This document shows, one piece after another, positions 28,165 through 37,786 of a stretch of 64,000 bases of DNA. Every line of letters begins with the position of its first letter. The first letter of the stretch is position 1. Position numbers and translations under genes: made by a program. The stretch spans positions 1 to 64,000 of the forward strand of contig JABHEG010000043.1 in NCBI GenBank assembly GCA_018676675.1. Direction: 5' to 3'. The stretch is from Lentisphaerota bacterium (GTDB lineage Bacteria > Verrucomicrobiota > Lentisphaeria > Oligosphaerales > JABHEG01). The notes beneath the pieces were generated by a model that ran no database searches, had not been told where the DNA came from, and saw only the letters and a list, made by a program, of their open reading frames with translations.

Positions 28165-28875
28165 ATGCGGAACACGTTCACCAAAAACGCTGCCATGGCA
28201 ACGGTCGTCTGCACCGTTGTCGTCTGGGCCGGCCACCGCATCCTGGCAGGCGATGTATCTGCTCAGGCGAACCGAAATGGAGCTGCTCAGTTGCTCCGAA
28301 CAAGCGCCTCGCCCTCCCTGACTTCAGCCGAAATCCGCGACTGCTACCACCGTTCGTACCGATACGAGAAGAGCCAGAACTACAGCGATGCCATCAAAGC
28401 GCTGGCAGTCGTCCATGACCAGTATCCCGCCGCATACACCCCAAACCTGCGTCTGGCCTGGCTCCATTACCTGAAAGGCAACTACGCCAACGCCGAGAGC
28501 CATTACCGGGCGGCGACGAAGGCCGCTCCTGAAGCCATCGAGCCAAAACTGGGCTGCATGTTGCCCCTCCTCGCACAGGAACGCTACCAAGCCGTGGAGA
28601 AGCTGGCCCGACAGGTAACCCGTGAAGACAAAGGGAACTACTACGCAAACCTGCGCCTGGCCATCGCACTGCGTTCTCAGGACAAGATCTCGCAGGCTGA
28701 GAAGACCGTCAACCGAATGCTCCGTGCCTACCCCACCGATGTTCCCTTTCTGGCCGAACTCGCACTGCTCAAGGTGGCACAAGACGACCTCGACGCGGCA
28801 AGTCGGATCTTCTTCGATGTGCTCACCCTTGACCCGGAAAACGTGACCGCAAAGCGGTTCTTCAGCACCTCCTGA
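28165..28875 (+). CDS. Exported TPR protein
   Basis: This is a protein of 236 residues from the ATG at 28165, which has AAGGA about 9-10 nt upstream; an earlier ATG at 28108 overlaps the barrel gene and lacks support. The N-terminus has a hydrophobic stretch (AAMATVVCTVVVWAGHRIL) that is a signal peptide or membrane anchor. At least four tetratricopeptide-like helix pairs follow from ~70 to the end, with the usual Tyr/Ala/Pro spacing (NYSDAIKALAVVHDQYP, NYANAESHYRAATKAAP, DLDAASRIFFDVLTLDP). TPR proteins serve as assembly scaffolds. Position right after a barrel gene suggests a periplasmic partner of that barrel. Confidence 0.75.
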   Translation: MRNTFTKNAAMATVVCTVVVWAGHRILAGDVSAQANRNGAAQLLRTSASPSLTSAEIRDCYHRSYRYEKSQNYSDAIKALAVVHDQYPAAYTPNLRLAWLHYLKGNYANAESHYRAATKAAPEAIEPKLGCMLPLLAQERYQAVEKLARQVTREDKGNYYANLRLAIALRSQDKISQAEKTVNRMLRAYPTDVPFLAELALLKVAQDDLDAASRIFFDVLTLDPENVTAKRFFSTS

Positions 28876-28931
28876 CGACAAGAGAAGGCGCGGAGAAGAC
28901 GGTGACCGCACACAGTCCCATAGAGGCAGGC

Positions 28932-31900
28932 ATGGCCAGAATTTCAGCCACAGCAGTGTTTGTGATACTGTCCGCGACGGCGGGAGGGAACGACCTCCCC
29001 CCACCGGCAGACACGGCATCCGCCGATCTTGCTGCATCGACCGTGAAACGTGACGTGGGAAGACTGGCTCCGAGAGCCAATGCCAGTGTCCTGACGCCAG
29101 CCACCGAGACGTCATCCTGGTGGGCTGCCGTCCAACGCCACATTGCCGACCGCGAGTACAGGGCACGCCAGAGCTCATCAGAAGACGTGTACCACGCCGC
29201 GAACCGCGCACAAAACCTGCGGATGCGCTTCGCCGCCGATGGAGTGCGAATCGTGCAGCGTTGCGCAACCAGGAGAGCACAGGTGACGCATGCCCCTCCC
29301 CTCGGGACCACCGACGCACGAAGCACGACGGCTGCGCAGGACAACGTGGCAGACAACTCTGAGTGGTCGTGGCACTGGCGCATGGTCAGCTACGGCAGGC
29401 GAGAGACCAGGGTCCATCTCGGGCAAACGTCCCCTGTCGCTCAGGGCGACCGGATCGAGTACCGACACGACGGCGTGACCGAGTGGTATGAGAACATGCC
29501 GGCGGGACTTGAGCAGGGCTTTGACGTCAACGCCTCCCCTCGAGGGGAAGGCCCCCTTGTCGTCCGGGGGGCGGTGATCACCGAAGGGCTGCGTCCGGAA
29601 CTGGACGCCACCGGCTCAGTGGTCCGCTTCCATGACGCATTGAACGCGGACGTGCTGCACTATGGCGGTTTGATCGTGCGTGACGCTGAAGGAACACGCC
29701 TCCCGGCAACGATCGCAATGTCATACCCACCGGAGGCGCAGGACCCCGAGAGTCGAGAGGCGGTCTGCATTGAGCTGACTGTGGACGACACTGAGGCCAT
29801 CTATCCTGTGATCGTTGATCCCATGCTGGCTCGTCCCGCAACACGACAGACACTCACCGGAGGCCAGCGAGATGCGTTCTTCGGCGCGAAGGTCGCCCCG
29901 GCCGGGGACACCAACGGAGACGGATACGACGATGTGGTCGTCACAGCGCCCAATTTCGACGATGTCTACACGGACGAAGGTCGTGCGATGGTGTTCCACG
30001 GTTCGGAATCGGGACTATCGTCAAGCCCATTCTGGACCATCCACGGCGAACAGGACCAAGCCTACCTTGGCGTATCCGCGGCAAGCGCCGGCGATGTGAA
30101 CGGTGACGGCTACGACGATCTCATCGTGGCCGCCACCAACTGGGATGGGGACCTGACTGACGAAGGGAAAGCCATGGTTTACCATGGGTCACCAACGGGC
30201 CTTGCGACCACCCCCAGCTGGACGGCCGAAGGTGACCAGGAGAGCGCCCACTTTGGCGGAACCGTCGCGAGCGCAGGTGATGTCAATGGCGACGGCTACG
30301 ACGATGTGATCGTGGCCGCCGTCTACTATGACAGCGGCGAAAGCGACGAGGGGAAGGCCTTCGTCTTCCTCGGTTCCGCTTCCGGGATCGGCTCATCACC
30401 CGCGTGGACGACCGAAGGGAACCAGGAGAACGCCTTCCTGGGGGTGGCCGCTGCATCCGCCGGCGATGTCGACGGTGATGGGTTCGATGATGTCATCGTC
30501 GGTTCCGCCTACTACGACAACGGTGAGACCGATGAAGGACGGGCGTTTGTCTTTGCGGGATCAGCCACGGGACTCGGATCGACACCGACCTGGTCTGCGG
30601 ACGGTGGACAGGCCTACGCCTACTTCGCCTCCGCCGCGGGCGCGGCAGGCGATGTCAATGGCGACGGCTACGGAGATGTCGTGATCGGTGCTCCCTACTA
30701 CGATGCCGACTACACCGACGAAGGAAGAGCTCTGGTCTACTACGGATCGGCGGACGGCCTCGAATCCGTGGCGTCCTGGGCGCTGGCGGGCGGACAAGAC
30801 TACGCCACGTTCGGAGCTGCGGCAGGAGCAGCAGGCGACGTTAACAACGACGGCATGGCGGACATCATCGTCGGGGCGTCACAGTTTGACGACGGGGAAG
30901 TGGACGAAGGCGCTTCTTTTGTCTACCACGGAGCAGCCACGGGGCTTCGCACGGTCCCGGCGTGGAGCGGTTTCTGCGATCAGGCCTACGCCTATAGCGG
31001 CCTGTCAGTGGCGACCGCGGGAGACGTAGACGGCAATGGGTGTGATGACGTCATCGTGGGGGCAAGCTACTACGATGATAGCCTCCAGAATGAGGGTGGG
31101 GCATTCGTGTACCTCGGTTCTCCGACGGGGATCCCGGACTCCGCGCCATGGTCCTCCACAGGGCTCCAGGATTACGCCTACCTGGGGGCATCCGTGGCCG
31201 ACGCCGGCGATGTGGATGGCGATGGCTACGATGATGTCATCGTCGGTGTCCCGTACTTCGACAACAGCCTGACGGATCAGGGCGCCGCGTTCGTTTTTCA
31301 TGGCACCGGGAGCGGTCTGCTCTCGAGTTCGGGCTGGAGCGTGGAGGGCGACCAGGAAGAAGCCTATTTCGGGAGTCCCGTCGCGACCGCCGGCGACGTC
31401 AATGGCGATGGCTACAGTGATGTCATCGTCGGAGAAACATACTATGACGGAGGCCAGACCGACGAGGGACGAGTCTCGCTCTTTCTAGGGTCGGCCGACG
31501 GCCTGAACACCGATGCGGCCTGGACGGCTGAAGCCAATCAGAACTACGCCTACCTGGGAGCGTCAATCGACACGGCCGGCGACACGAACGGAGACGGCTA
31601 CGACGACATCATCATCAGCGCTACCTACTACGACAACGGCCAGACCGATGAGGGAGCGGCCTTCGTCTATCTTGGCAGCACGACGGGGCTTGCCACCGGG
31701 GCAGCCTGGATCGTGGAAGGCAGTCAGGACTACGTCTACCTGGGAGCATCAGTCGCCACGGCCGGCGACACGAACGGAGACGGCTACGACGACGTCATCA
31801 TTGGCGCCACCTACTACGACAACGGCCAGACCGACGAAGGTCGGGCACTCCTCTTCCTGGGCAGCGCCACCGGACCGGGAACGACACCGGGCTGGACTGC

Positions 31901-34121
31901 GGAGGGCGACCAGGCCAGTGCCTATTTCGGCGCGTCCGTGGCAAGTGCAGGGGACATCAATGCCGACGGCTACGACGACATCATCGTCGGCGCAACCTAC
32001 TATGACAACGGTCAAACGGATGAAGGCCGCGTTGTCCTCTACCTGGGAGGCGCGGAAGGCCCCGAGACCACACCCGTCTGGACCGCGGAGGGCAATCAGG
32101 AGGAGGCTTACCTTGGTGCATCCGTTTCCGGTGCAGGCGATGTGAACGGCGATGGCTACGACGACGTGGTCGTCGGCGCAACCTACTACGACAACGGGAA
32201 CACTGACGAAGGACGTGCCAGCGTCTACCTCGGTTCAGCCGAAGGCCTGCCCACCGAACCGGATTGGACGACAGAAGGAGGGCAGGACGAAGCCTACCTC
32301 GGCGTGTCTGTTTCCGGTGCAGGTGATGTCAACGGCGATGGTGCCGACGACATCATCATCGGCGCCAGCGGCTTCGACAGCGACAACACCGACGAGGGAC
32401 AGGCTTCCGTCTTCTACGGATCGCGAGGCGGCTTACCCACAGGGTCAGCACAGGTCGCCACCGGCGGACAGCATTACGCCTACTTCGGCGCATCCGTCGC
32501 ATCCGCCGGGGACGTCAACCAGGACGGCTATGATGATGTTGCCGTGGGCGCATCGTACTACGACGGCGGACAGGCGGATGAAGGGGCCGTGTTCGTGTTC
32601 CTGGGGTCCGAATCCGGCTTGGGGAGCACTCCCGACTGGACAACGGAAGGGGATCAGAAGGAAGCCTACCTGGGGACCTCGCTGGCGGGTGCTGGAGATG
32701 TCAACGGCGATGGGTTCGACGATCTCGCCATCGGGGCAACCGGCTACGACAACGGAGAGACCGATGAAGGAGCCGTATTCCTCTTCCTCGGCACCGCAGA
32801 CGGACTTGCGGGCACCCCGGTGTGGATGGCGGACGGCGATCAGGGTGAGGCCTACTTCGGCAGGTCGGTTGCCGGCGCCGGCGACGTCAACGGCGATGGC
32901 TATGCCGACCTCGTTGTGGGGGCCTCAGGGTACGACGGCGGATCCACCGACGAGGGTGCCGCTTTCCTGTTCCTCGGCTCGGAGAGCGGGCCAAGCACCG
33001 AACACGATTGGTCGGCTACCGGTGGACAACAGGAGGCCTACTTCGGCATCGCGACCGCCAGCGCGGGGGACGTCAACGCCGACGGTTTCAGCGATGTCCT
33101 AGTCGGTGCGAGCAACCATGCCAACGGGCAGACCAACGAGGGGCGTGCCTGCCTTTTTTTCGGCTCCGCCGCCGGACTGTCTGTGACACCGGATTGGGTC
33201 ACTGAAAGCAACCAGGCCGACGCATACCTCGGCCTCGCGGTGTCCGCAGCCGGCGATGTGAATGGTGACGGCTTTGCGGACATCGCCATCGCAAGCGCCT
33301 ACTACACGGACAACGAGACGAACGAGGGACGCGTTCTGGTCTTCTATGGGGCAGCTGACGGCCCCGTGGCCACGCCGGACTGGGCTCTGTCCGGAGGGCA
33401 GAGCTACGCCTATTTCGGGGCGTCGATCGCGCGCGCCGGGGACACCAACGCCGATGGCTACGACGATCTTGTGATCGGATCTTCCGGCTATGACTACGGC
33501 TCAATAGACGATGGGTTGACCTGCCTGTACCTGGGGTCGGCAGACGGACTTTCGCCCACCACCAACTGGTACGTCGCTGGCTGGCAGGCCTACGCCTACA
33601 CGGGCACGGCCGTTGCCGGAGCCGCAGACGTCAACGGCGACGGCTGTCAGGACATCATCGTGGGGGCTCCCTACTACGACAACGGCTTCGCAGACGAAGG
33701 CGCGCTGTTCATATACCTGGGCGCACACGACATGGATGGTGATGGACAGCCGGACGCTTGGGAAGTGGACCACGGACTCGACCCCGGAGACTACACCGAC
33801 GCAACGACAGACAACGACGACGACGGCCTCACCAACGTGGCTGAATACTGGGCGCGCACCGACCCCGCAAACCCTGACACTGACGGAGATGGCTCAGAAG
33901 ACGGGGACGAGCAGACGGGCCTGCATCCCTACGACGCAAACACCGACTGGCGCATCTCCTCAGGCGAACTTGGCACCGTAAAGGACGATTGGGAAACGGG
34001 CAACGTGGACGACGAGGCCCCGGACTTCTTCCTCCTTTGGACGATCGAGCTGTGGCATACAGGCGACTACGACTACGACTACACCAAATCCTCATATCAT
34101 GTCTGGCAACCCGTCCCCTAG
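28932..34121 (+). CDS. Giant FG-GAP repeat surface protein
   Basis: This is a protein of 1729 residues starting at 28932 with a short signal peptide (MARISATAVFVILSATAGG). After an unrecognised N-terminal ~310-residue region, 21 FG-GAP repeats of about 62 residues follow, each with a Ca-binding loop such as AGDVNGDGYDDVIVGA. This is the integrin-alpha-like beta-propeller repeat; 21 copies could make three seven-bladed propellers. The C-terminus has Ca-rich thrombospondin-3-like loops (DMDGDGQPDAW, DNDDDGLTNVAEY, DTDGDGSEDGDE) and a last ~65-residue module containing DANTDWRISSGELGTVKDDW and DFFLLWTIELW, shared with the next protein. Likely exported and calcium-stabilised, for adhesion or matrix. 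It begins 56 nt after the TPR gene. Confidence 0.88.
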   Translation: MARISATAVFVILSATAGGNDLPPPADTASADLAASTVKRDVGRLAPRANASVLTPATETSSWWAAVQRHIADREYRARQSSSEDVYHAANRAQNLRMRFAADGVRIVQRCATRRAQVTHAPPLGTTDARSTTAAQDNVADNSEWSWHWRMVSYGRRETRVHLGQTSPVAQGDRIEYRHDGVTEWYENMPAGLEQGFDVNASPRGEGPLVVRGAVITEGLRPELDATGSVVRFHDALNADVLHYGGLIVRDAEGTRLPATIAMSYPPEAQDPESREAVCIELTVDDTEAIYPVIVDPMLARPATRQTLTGGQRDAFFGAKVAPAGDTNGDGYDDVVVTAPNFDDVYTDEGRAMVFHGSESGLSSSPFWTIHGEQDQAYLGVSAASAGDVNGDGYDDLIVAATNWDGDLTDEGKAMVYHGSPTGLATTPSWTAEGDQESAHFGGTVASAGDVNGDGYDDVIVAAVYYDSGESDEGKAFVFLGSASGIGSSPAWTTEGNQENAFLGVAAASAGDVDGDGFDDVIVGSAYYDNGETDEGRAFVFAGSATGLGSTPTWSADGGQAYAYFASAAGAAGDVNGDGYGDVVIGAPYYDADYTDEGRALVYYGSADGLESVASWALAGGQDYATFGAAAGAAGDVNNDGMADIIVGASQFDDGEVDEGASFVYHGAATGLRTVPAWSGFCDQAYAYSGLSVATAGDVDGNGCDDVIVGASYYDDSLQNEGGAFVYLGSPTGIPDSAPWSSTGLQDYAYLGASVADAGDVDGDGYDDVIVGVPYFDNSLTDQGAAFVFHGTGSGLLSSSGWSVEGDQEEAYFGSPVATAGDVNGDGYSDVIVGETYYDGGQTDEGRVSLFLGSADGLNTDAAWTAEANQNYAYLGASIDTAGDTNGDGYDDIIISATYYDNGQTDEGAAFVYLGSTTGLATGAAWIVEGSQDYVYLGASVATAGDTNGDGYDDVIIGATYYDNGQTDEGRALLFLGSATGPGTTPGWTAEGDQASAYFGASVASAGDINADGYDDIIVGATYYDNGQTDEGRVVLYLGGAEGPETTPVWTAEGNQEEAYLGASVSGAGDVNGDGYDDVVVGATYYDNGNTDEGRASVYLGSAEGLPTEPDWTTEGGQDEAYLGVSVSGAGDVNGDGADDIIIGASGFDSDNTDEGQASVFYGSRGGLPTGSAQVATGGQHYAYFGASVASAGDVNQDGYDDVAVGASYYDGGQADEGAVFVFLGSESGLGSTPDWTTEGDQKEAYLGTSLAGAGDVNGDGFDDLAIGATGYDNGETDEGAVFLFLGTADGLAGTPVWMADGDQGEAYFGRSVAGAGDVNGDGYADLVVGASGYDGGSTDEGAAFLFLGSESGPSTEHDWSATGGQQEAYFGIATASAGDVNADGFSDVLVGASNHANGQTNEGRACLFFGSAAGLSVTPDWVTESNQADAYLGLAVSAAGDVNGDGFADIAIASAYYTDNETNEGRVLVFYGAADGPVATPDWALSGGQSYAYFGASIARAGDTNADGYDDLVIGSSGYDYGSIDDGLTCLYLGSADGLSPTTNWYVAGWQAYAYTGTAVAGAADVNGDGCQDIIVGAPYYDNGFADEGALFIYLGAHDMDGDGQPDAWEVDHGLDPGDYTDATTDNDDDGLTNVAEYWARTDPANPDTDGDGSEDGDEQTGLHPYDANTDWRISSGELGTVKDDWETGNVDDEAPDFFLLWTIELWHTGDYDYDYTKSSYHVWQPVP
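29860..33730 (+). repeat. 21-copy 186-bp tandem coding repeat
   Basis: The DNA coding for the FG-GAP repeats has a period of about 186 bp. The first Ca-loop codons start near 29901 and the last near 33619, twenty periods apart. Many 15-20 bp stretches are shared between units, so unequal recombination could change copy number, and assembly from short reads could collapse it. Confidence 0.85.
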
Positions 34122-34147
34122 GAAGGACAGAAAAAGGAAACGCTACC

Positions 34148-36115
34148 ATGTCTACAACAGAAACGTCAGGTGTCGCAACCAACGAGAACAACGCATCCCG
34201 CGCCGGGAAGCCCCGCAGAGCGAGAACCGCCATCATGCTGTCGCTGTGGTTGTTCACGGCCCTCGCAAGCACCGGCTTGGCGGGAACAGTGGCCGTAACC
34301 CGAAACTTGCCGAGCTCAGTCCTGACCACGGATACCTCCTGCCAAGTCGCCCTGACCATCGCTGTCACGGACACCTCACCGAACGGCCTGATCATCACGG
34401 AATCGCTCCCGGCGAACTGGACCATCAGCGAAGCGACGTGGGAAGGAAATACACTCGATCCGGTGCTGATAGGGGGAGAGTACAAGTGGCTATTCGACAC
34501 CCACGGGGGCCAGGCGGTGGCGGCGGGGACAATGGCCTACACGGTCAACATCCCCGACGGGACAAGCGCCGGGTCGTACGCGTTCAGCGGCACAGCCAAA
34601 TGGATGGACAATGAGACGGAGACAACCGAGACAGCGATCGGCGACACGAGCATGGAGGTCCTCACTCCGGTGAGCGTTGCCTCCGCCACCGTCCAGACCG
34701 GACGCTCGGTGAGTCTGGTCTTCAGCGACGACGTCGGCTCCAGCGCCGTGCTGGGGAGCAACTACGTCCTGTCAGGTGACGGCAAAGGGACCCTCACGGA
34801 GAATCCCGACACCGTGAGCGACCAAGGCAACGACACCTACCTCCTGTCCTGGATTGCAGGAGAAATGGCCATCGGCGGCAGCATCACGGTCACTGCAGCC
34901 GGTGTCCTGGACACGAATGGGCACCCCGTTGGGACGCCTGCCGCAGCCACGCATGAAGGTGCGGGTATCGGGGAATACCCCGAAGTCGCCGCGGTCGTCC
35001 CCACCATGGGATCCGTAGTTACGTCTGCCTCGATCACTGTCGACGTGACCTTCAGCGAAACGGTGATCGGTGTCGACGCCACCGATCTAGTGCTGACGGG
35101 AACCGGTACAACCGCGGCCGCTGTCGGCACCCCAACGGATCAGGGCGGCAACGTCTGGCGATTCGCGGTCACCGGACTGACGACCGGCCCGGCCAACATC
35201 AGCCTGGCCCCCGATGCCAGCGATATCGAAGACTCGGCCGGCAACGACCTGGCCAACGCGACCTGGTCATACACAGTCGACGTGAATCCCCCTGAGGTCC
35301 TCACAGTTGTACCGAGTGAAGGGGCGGTGGTCACAGCCAGCACGGTCGATGTCGATGTGACGTTCAGCGAAGCGGTGATCGGCGTCGATTCCACCGATCT
35401 GGTGCTGACCGGCACCGGCGCAACCGCAGCCACCGTTGGCGCCCCGGCCGATCAGGGCGACAATGTCTGGCGATTCCCGGTTTCCGGATTGACCAGTGGC
35501 GCCGTCGACGTCAGCCTGGCCGCGGACGCCAGCGATATCGAGGACACGGCAGGTAACGACCTGGCCGGCGAGACCTGGACGTTCACAGTCGACGTGGATC
35601 CCCCTGAGGTCCTCACGGTTGTACCAATCGAGGGGAGTATGGTCACAGCCACCGCGATCGATATCGATGTGACCTTCAGTGAGGCGGTCGTCGGCGTCGA
35701 TTCCACGGATCTTGTCCTGAGTGGCACCGGCACGGACGCCGCCGTGGTTGGGACACCCACCGATCAAGGCGGCAATGTCTGGCGATTCCCGGTTTCCGGA
35801 TTGGCCAGTGGCGCCGTCGACGTCAGCCTGGCCGCGGACGCTGGTGACATTCAGGATGGGACAGGGAAGGATCTCCCATCGTCAAACTGGGCCTACACGG
35901 TCTCGATCGCCGTGCCCCATCCCTATGATGCCGACGGCAACTGGGTCATCGGGGCAACCGAACTGCAGACGCTAAAGACGGACTGGGCCAACGATGCCAT
36001 CAGCGAATATGACCCCGACTTCTTCCTGCTTTGGACGATCGATCTCTATGAGGCCGGAGTCTACGAATACGGCCACGGAGAAAGCGGCTACAGCGTCTGG
36101 CAGGCTGGAGAGTAG
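34148..36115 (+). CDS. Secreted Ig-like repeat protein with EF-hand-like tail
   Basis: This is a protein of 655 residues from the ATG at 34148 (AAGGAAA upstream); the upstream extension overlaps the FG-GAP gene. A basic leader and a hydrophobic segment (TAIMLSLWLFTALASTGLAG, ~28-47) give a long signal peptide. The N-terminal ~150 residues resemble a DUF11-like fold (PNGLIITESLPANWTISE). At least three near-identical Ig-like units follow, each with VDVTFSEAVIGVDSTDLVL and ending near DIEDTAGNDLA. The last ~65 residues (HPYDADGNWVIGATELQTLK, PDFFLLWTIDLYE, YSVWQ) closely match the C-terminus of the preceding FG-GAP protein. It starts 26 nt after that gene. Likely a surface or matrix component deployed with its neighbour. 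Confidence 0.82.
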   Translation: MSTTETSGVATNENNASRAGKPRRARTAIMLSLWLFTALASTGLAGTVAVTRNLPSSVLTTDTSCQVALTIAVTDTSPNGLIITESLPANWTISEATWEGNTLDPVLIGGEYKWLFDTHGGQAVAAGTMAYTVNIPDGTSAGSYAFSGTAKWMDNETETTETAIGDTSMEVLTPVSVASATVQTGRSVSLVFSDDVGSSAVLGSNYVLSGDGKGTLTENPDTVSDQGNDTYLLSWIAGEMAIGGSITVTAAGVLDTNGHPVGTPAAATHEGAGIGEYPEVAAVVPTMGSVVTSASITVDVTFSETVIGVDATDLVLTGTGTTAAAVGTPTDQGGNVWRFAVTGLTTGPANISLAPDASDIEDSAGNDLANATWSYTVDVNPPEVLTVVPSEGAVVTASTVDVDVTFSEAVIGVDSTDLVLTGTGATAATVGAPADQGDNVWRFPVSGLTSGAVDVSLAADASDIEDTAGNDLAGETWTFTVDVDPPEVLTVVPIEGSMVTATAIDIDVTFSEAVVGVDSTDLVLSGTGTDAAVVGTPTDQGGNVWRFPVSGLASGAVDVSLAADAGDIQDGTGKDLPSSNWAYTVSIAVPHPYDADGNWVIGATELQTLKTDWANDAISEYDPDFFLLWTIDLYEAGVYEYGHGESGYSVWQAGE

Positions 36116-36132
36116 CGGAAGTCGACCCTGAC

Positions 36133-37770
36133 ATGAACGGAACCGGACGAATGACCAACACACGAATCCAGCGGCAGATCAGCCTGTGCCACGCCGTGCT
36201 CCGGAGCACGCTGTGCACTGTGCTGACATGGACTGGGCTGAGTTGGGGTGCCGTCTCTGTAACGCGCTCCCTGTCAACGGAAGACGTCGCCCCGGGGGGC
36301 ACGTTCCAGGTTGACCTGTCAGTCGTCATCACAGGGAACGCCCCGTTGGGCCTCATCGTGCAGCAGCGGGTCCCCGATGGCTGGGTTGTCACCAATGCGA
36401 CTTGGGAGCCCGACGGCGGAGGCCCCGGGGACGTCCCCCCGAGCGCTCCGGTTCCGAGCGGCAACCGCAGTTGGCTGTTTGATCCGTTGGGGGTGCCTCC
36501 GGCAGAAGGCACGCTGAGCGTCTCGGTCACCGTTCCGGGAGCCGCCGAGTCGCAGGCCGTCGCGCTTGGTGGCCTGGCGCTGTGGATCGAGAACCAGCAA
36601 GAACGGGGACAGACGGTGGACGGGGACGGGAGCATTGCGGTCAAAGCCGTGGTCGCGGGCGACGATGTCTATGAAACCGGGAATGGGATGGCGCTCGTAA
36701 CCGCTGCCCCTGGCGTTCTTGGCAATGATGCCACGCTCCAGGGATCCGCCTTGGACGCCACGCTTGTCGATGATGTCGAACATGGAACGCTCGAGCTCGG
36801 AGGCGACGGAGCGTTCGTGTATACACCCGAACAGAATTTCGTCGGTCAAGACAGTTTTACATACCTCGCTGACAACGGAGAGGGGGCTTCCGCGCTTGGG
36901 ACGGTGAGCATCCTCGTCTACGACGGCTGGCGGGTCACGATTGACGCAGTCGATGGACAGTTTCACGACAGCGTGCAGTTCGGGATCACAGCAGACGCGA
37001 CCGAGACCTTCGACGAGGCCGTTGATGTCCTCGCGGCAGCCGATGCGCGAATGGTCCTGGCCGGCCCGGAGGAGATCGATGGCGACCTGATGCGGGACAT
37101 GCGAGGCACGGCAGAGGGGGCCAAATGGCTCGTGATCGTCACGGCCTCAGACAGCGCCGTGAGCCTGGTCTGGGACCGGAGTTCCATGCCCCACGATGGC
37201 CTCCAAATACAGCAGTTATCGCTGGCTGAGGGCGCACCGGTTCCGGACACGAGCATCGATATGGCAGCCGTTGAGGGGCTTTCTGTCGAGGCGAGCACAA
37301 CTGCCCTTTTCCGTGTCACGCTGCCACCAGTGAGCGTTGAGCTCTCCTTCTCCGCGGGGTGGGATCTTCTGGCCCTGCCGTCCGAGCCGGTCGATCCGAG
37401 GCTGGAGGTGGTCATGTCCGGCATCGAGTATGCGGGGTCCGTCTGGGCCTGGGACACAACTTCGGGCGACTACCACGCCGTCACGGTCTTCGAGCCACTG
37501 GCGGGTTGGTGGGTCTACACGGACACCCCCCAGACACAGACCGTGTTGGGACTGACTCTGGCCAGCACGGAAATCGCTCTGGCTACCGGTTGGAACCTGA
37601 TCGGCGTCGCGGAAGAAGCTGTTCTTCAGAGCGTCTCCGGCGTGGTCGATCCCGGTTGGTACTGGCAAGAAAAATCCTACCATCCCGCACGCCTGGGCGA
37701 CGCGCTCACCCCGGGCCTTGGTTACTGGTTCTACGCCCTGCAACCAACCGTTCTGACGCTTGAGAAGTGA
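36133..37770 (+). CDS. Secreted cadherin-like (Big_9) protein
   Basis: This is a protein of 545 residues; the ATG at 36151 is an alternative start. The N-terminal hydrophobic segment (LRSTLCTVLTWTGLSWG) is a signal peptide. The first domain resembles the DUF11-like start of the preceding protein (APLGLIVQQRVPDGWVVTNA). Around residues 175-260 is a cadherin-like unit with VLGNDATL and GAFVYTPEQNFVGQDSFTY, typical of bacterial adhesion proteins. The C-terminal ~160 residues carry two GWDLLALP/GWNLIGVA modules separated by Trp-rich segments and end in GLGYWFYA, a module seen in secreted proteins of this phylum group. It lacks the EF-hand-like tail of its two neighbours. It begins 17 nt after the previous gene and is the last of the block. 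Confidence 0.8.
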   Translation: MNGTGRMTNTRIQRQISLCHAVLRSTLCTVLTWTGLSWGAVSVTRSLSTEDVAPGGTFQVDLSVVITGNAPLGLIVQQRVPDGWVVTNATWEPDGGGPGDVPPSAPVPSGNRSWLFDPLGVPPAEGTLSVSVTVPGAAESQAVALGGLALWIENQQERGQTVDGDGSIAVKAVVAGDDVYETGNGMALVTAAPGVLGNDATLQGSALDATLVDDVEHGTLELGGDGAFVYTPEQNFVGQDSFTYLADNGEGASALGTVSILVYDGWRVTIDAVDGQFHDSVQFGITADATETFDEAVDVLAAADARMVLAGPEEIDGDLMRDMRGTAEGAKWLVIVTASDSAVSLVWDRSSMPHDGLQIQQLSLAEGAPVPDTSIDMAAVEGLSVEASTTALFRVTLPPVSVELSFSAGWDLLALPSEPVDPRLEVVMSGIEYAGSVWAWDTTSGDYHAVTVFEPLAGWWVYTDTPQTQTVLGLTLASTEIALATGWNLIGVAEEAVLQSVSGVVDPGWYWQEKSYHPARLGDALTPGLGYWFYALQPTVLTLEK

Positions 37771-37786
37771 TGGGCGATGACTCCAA

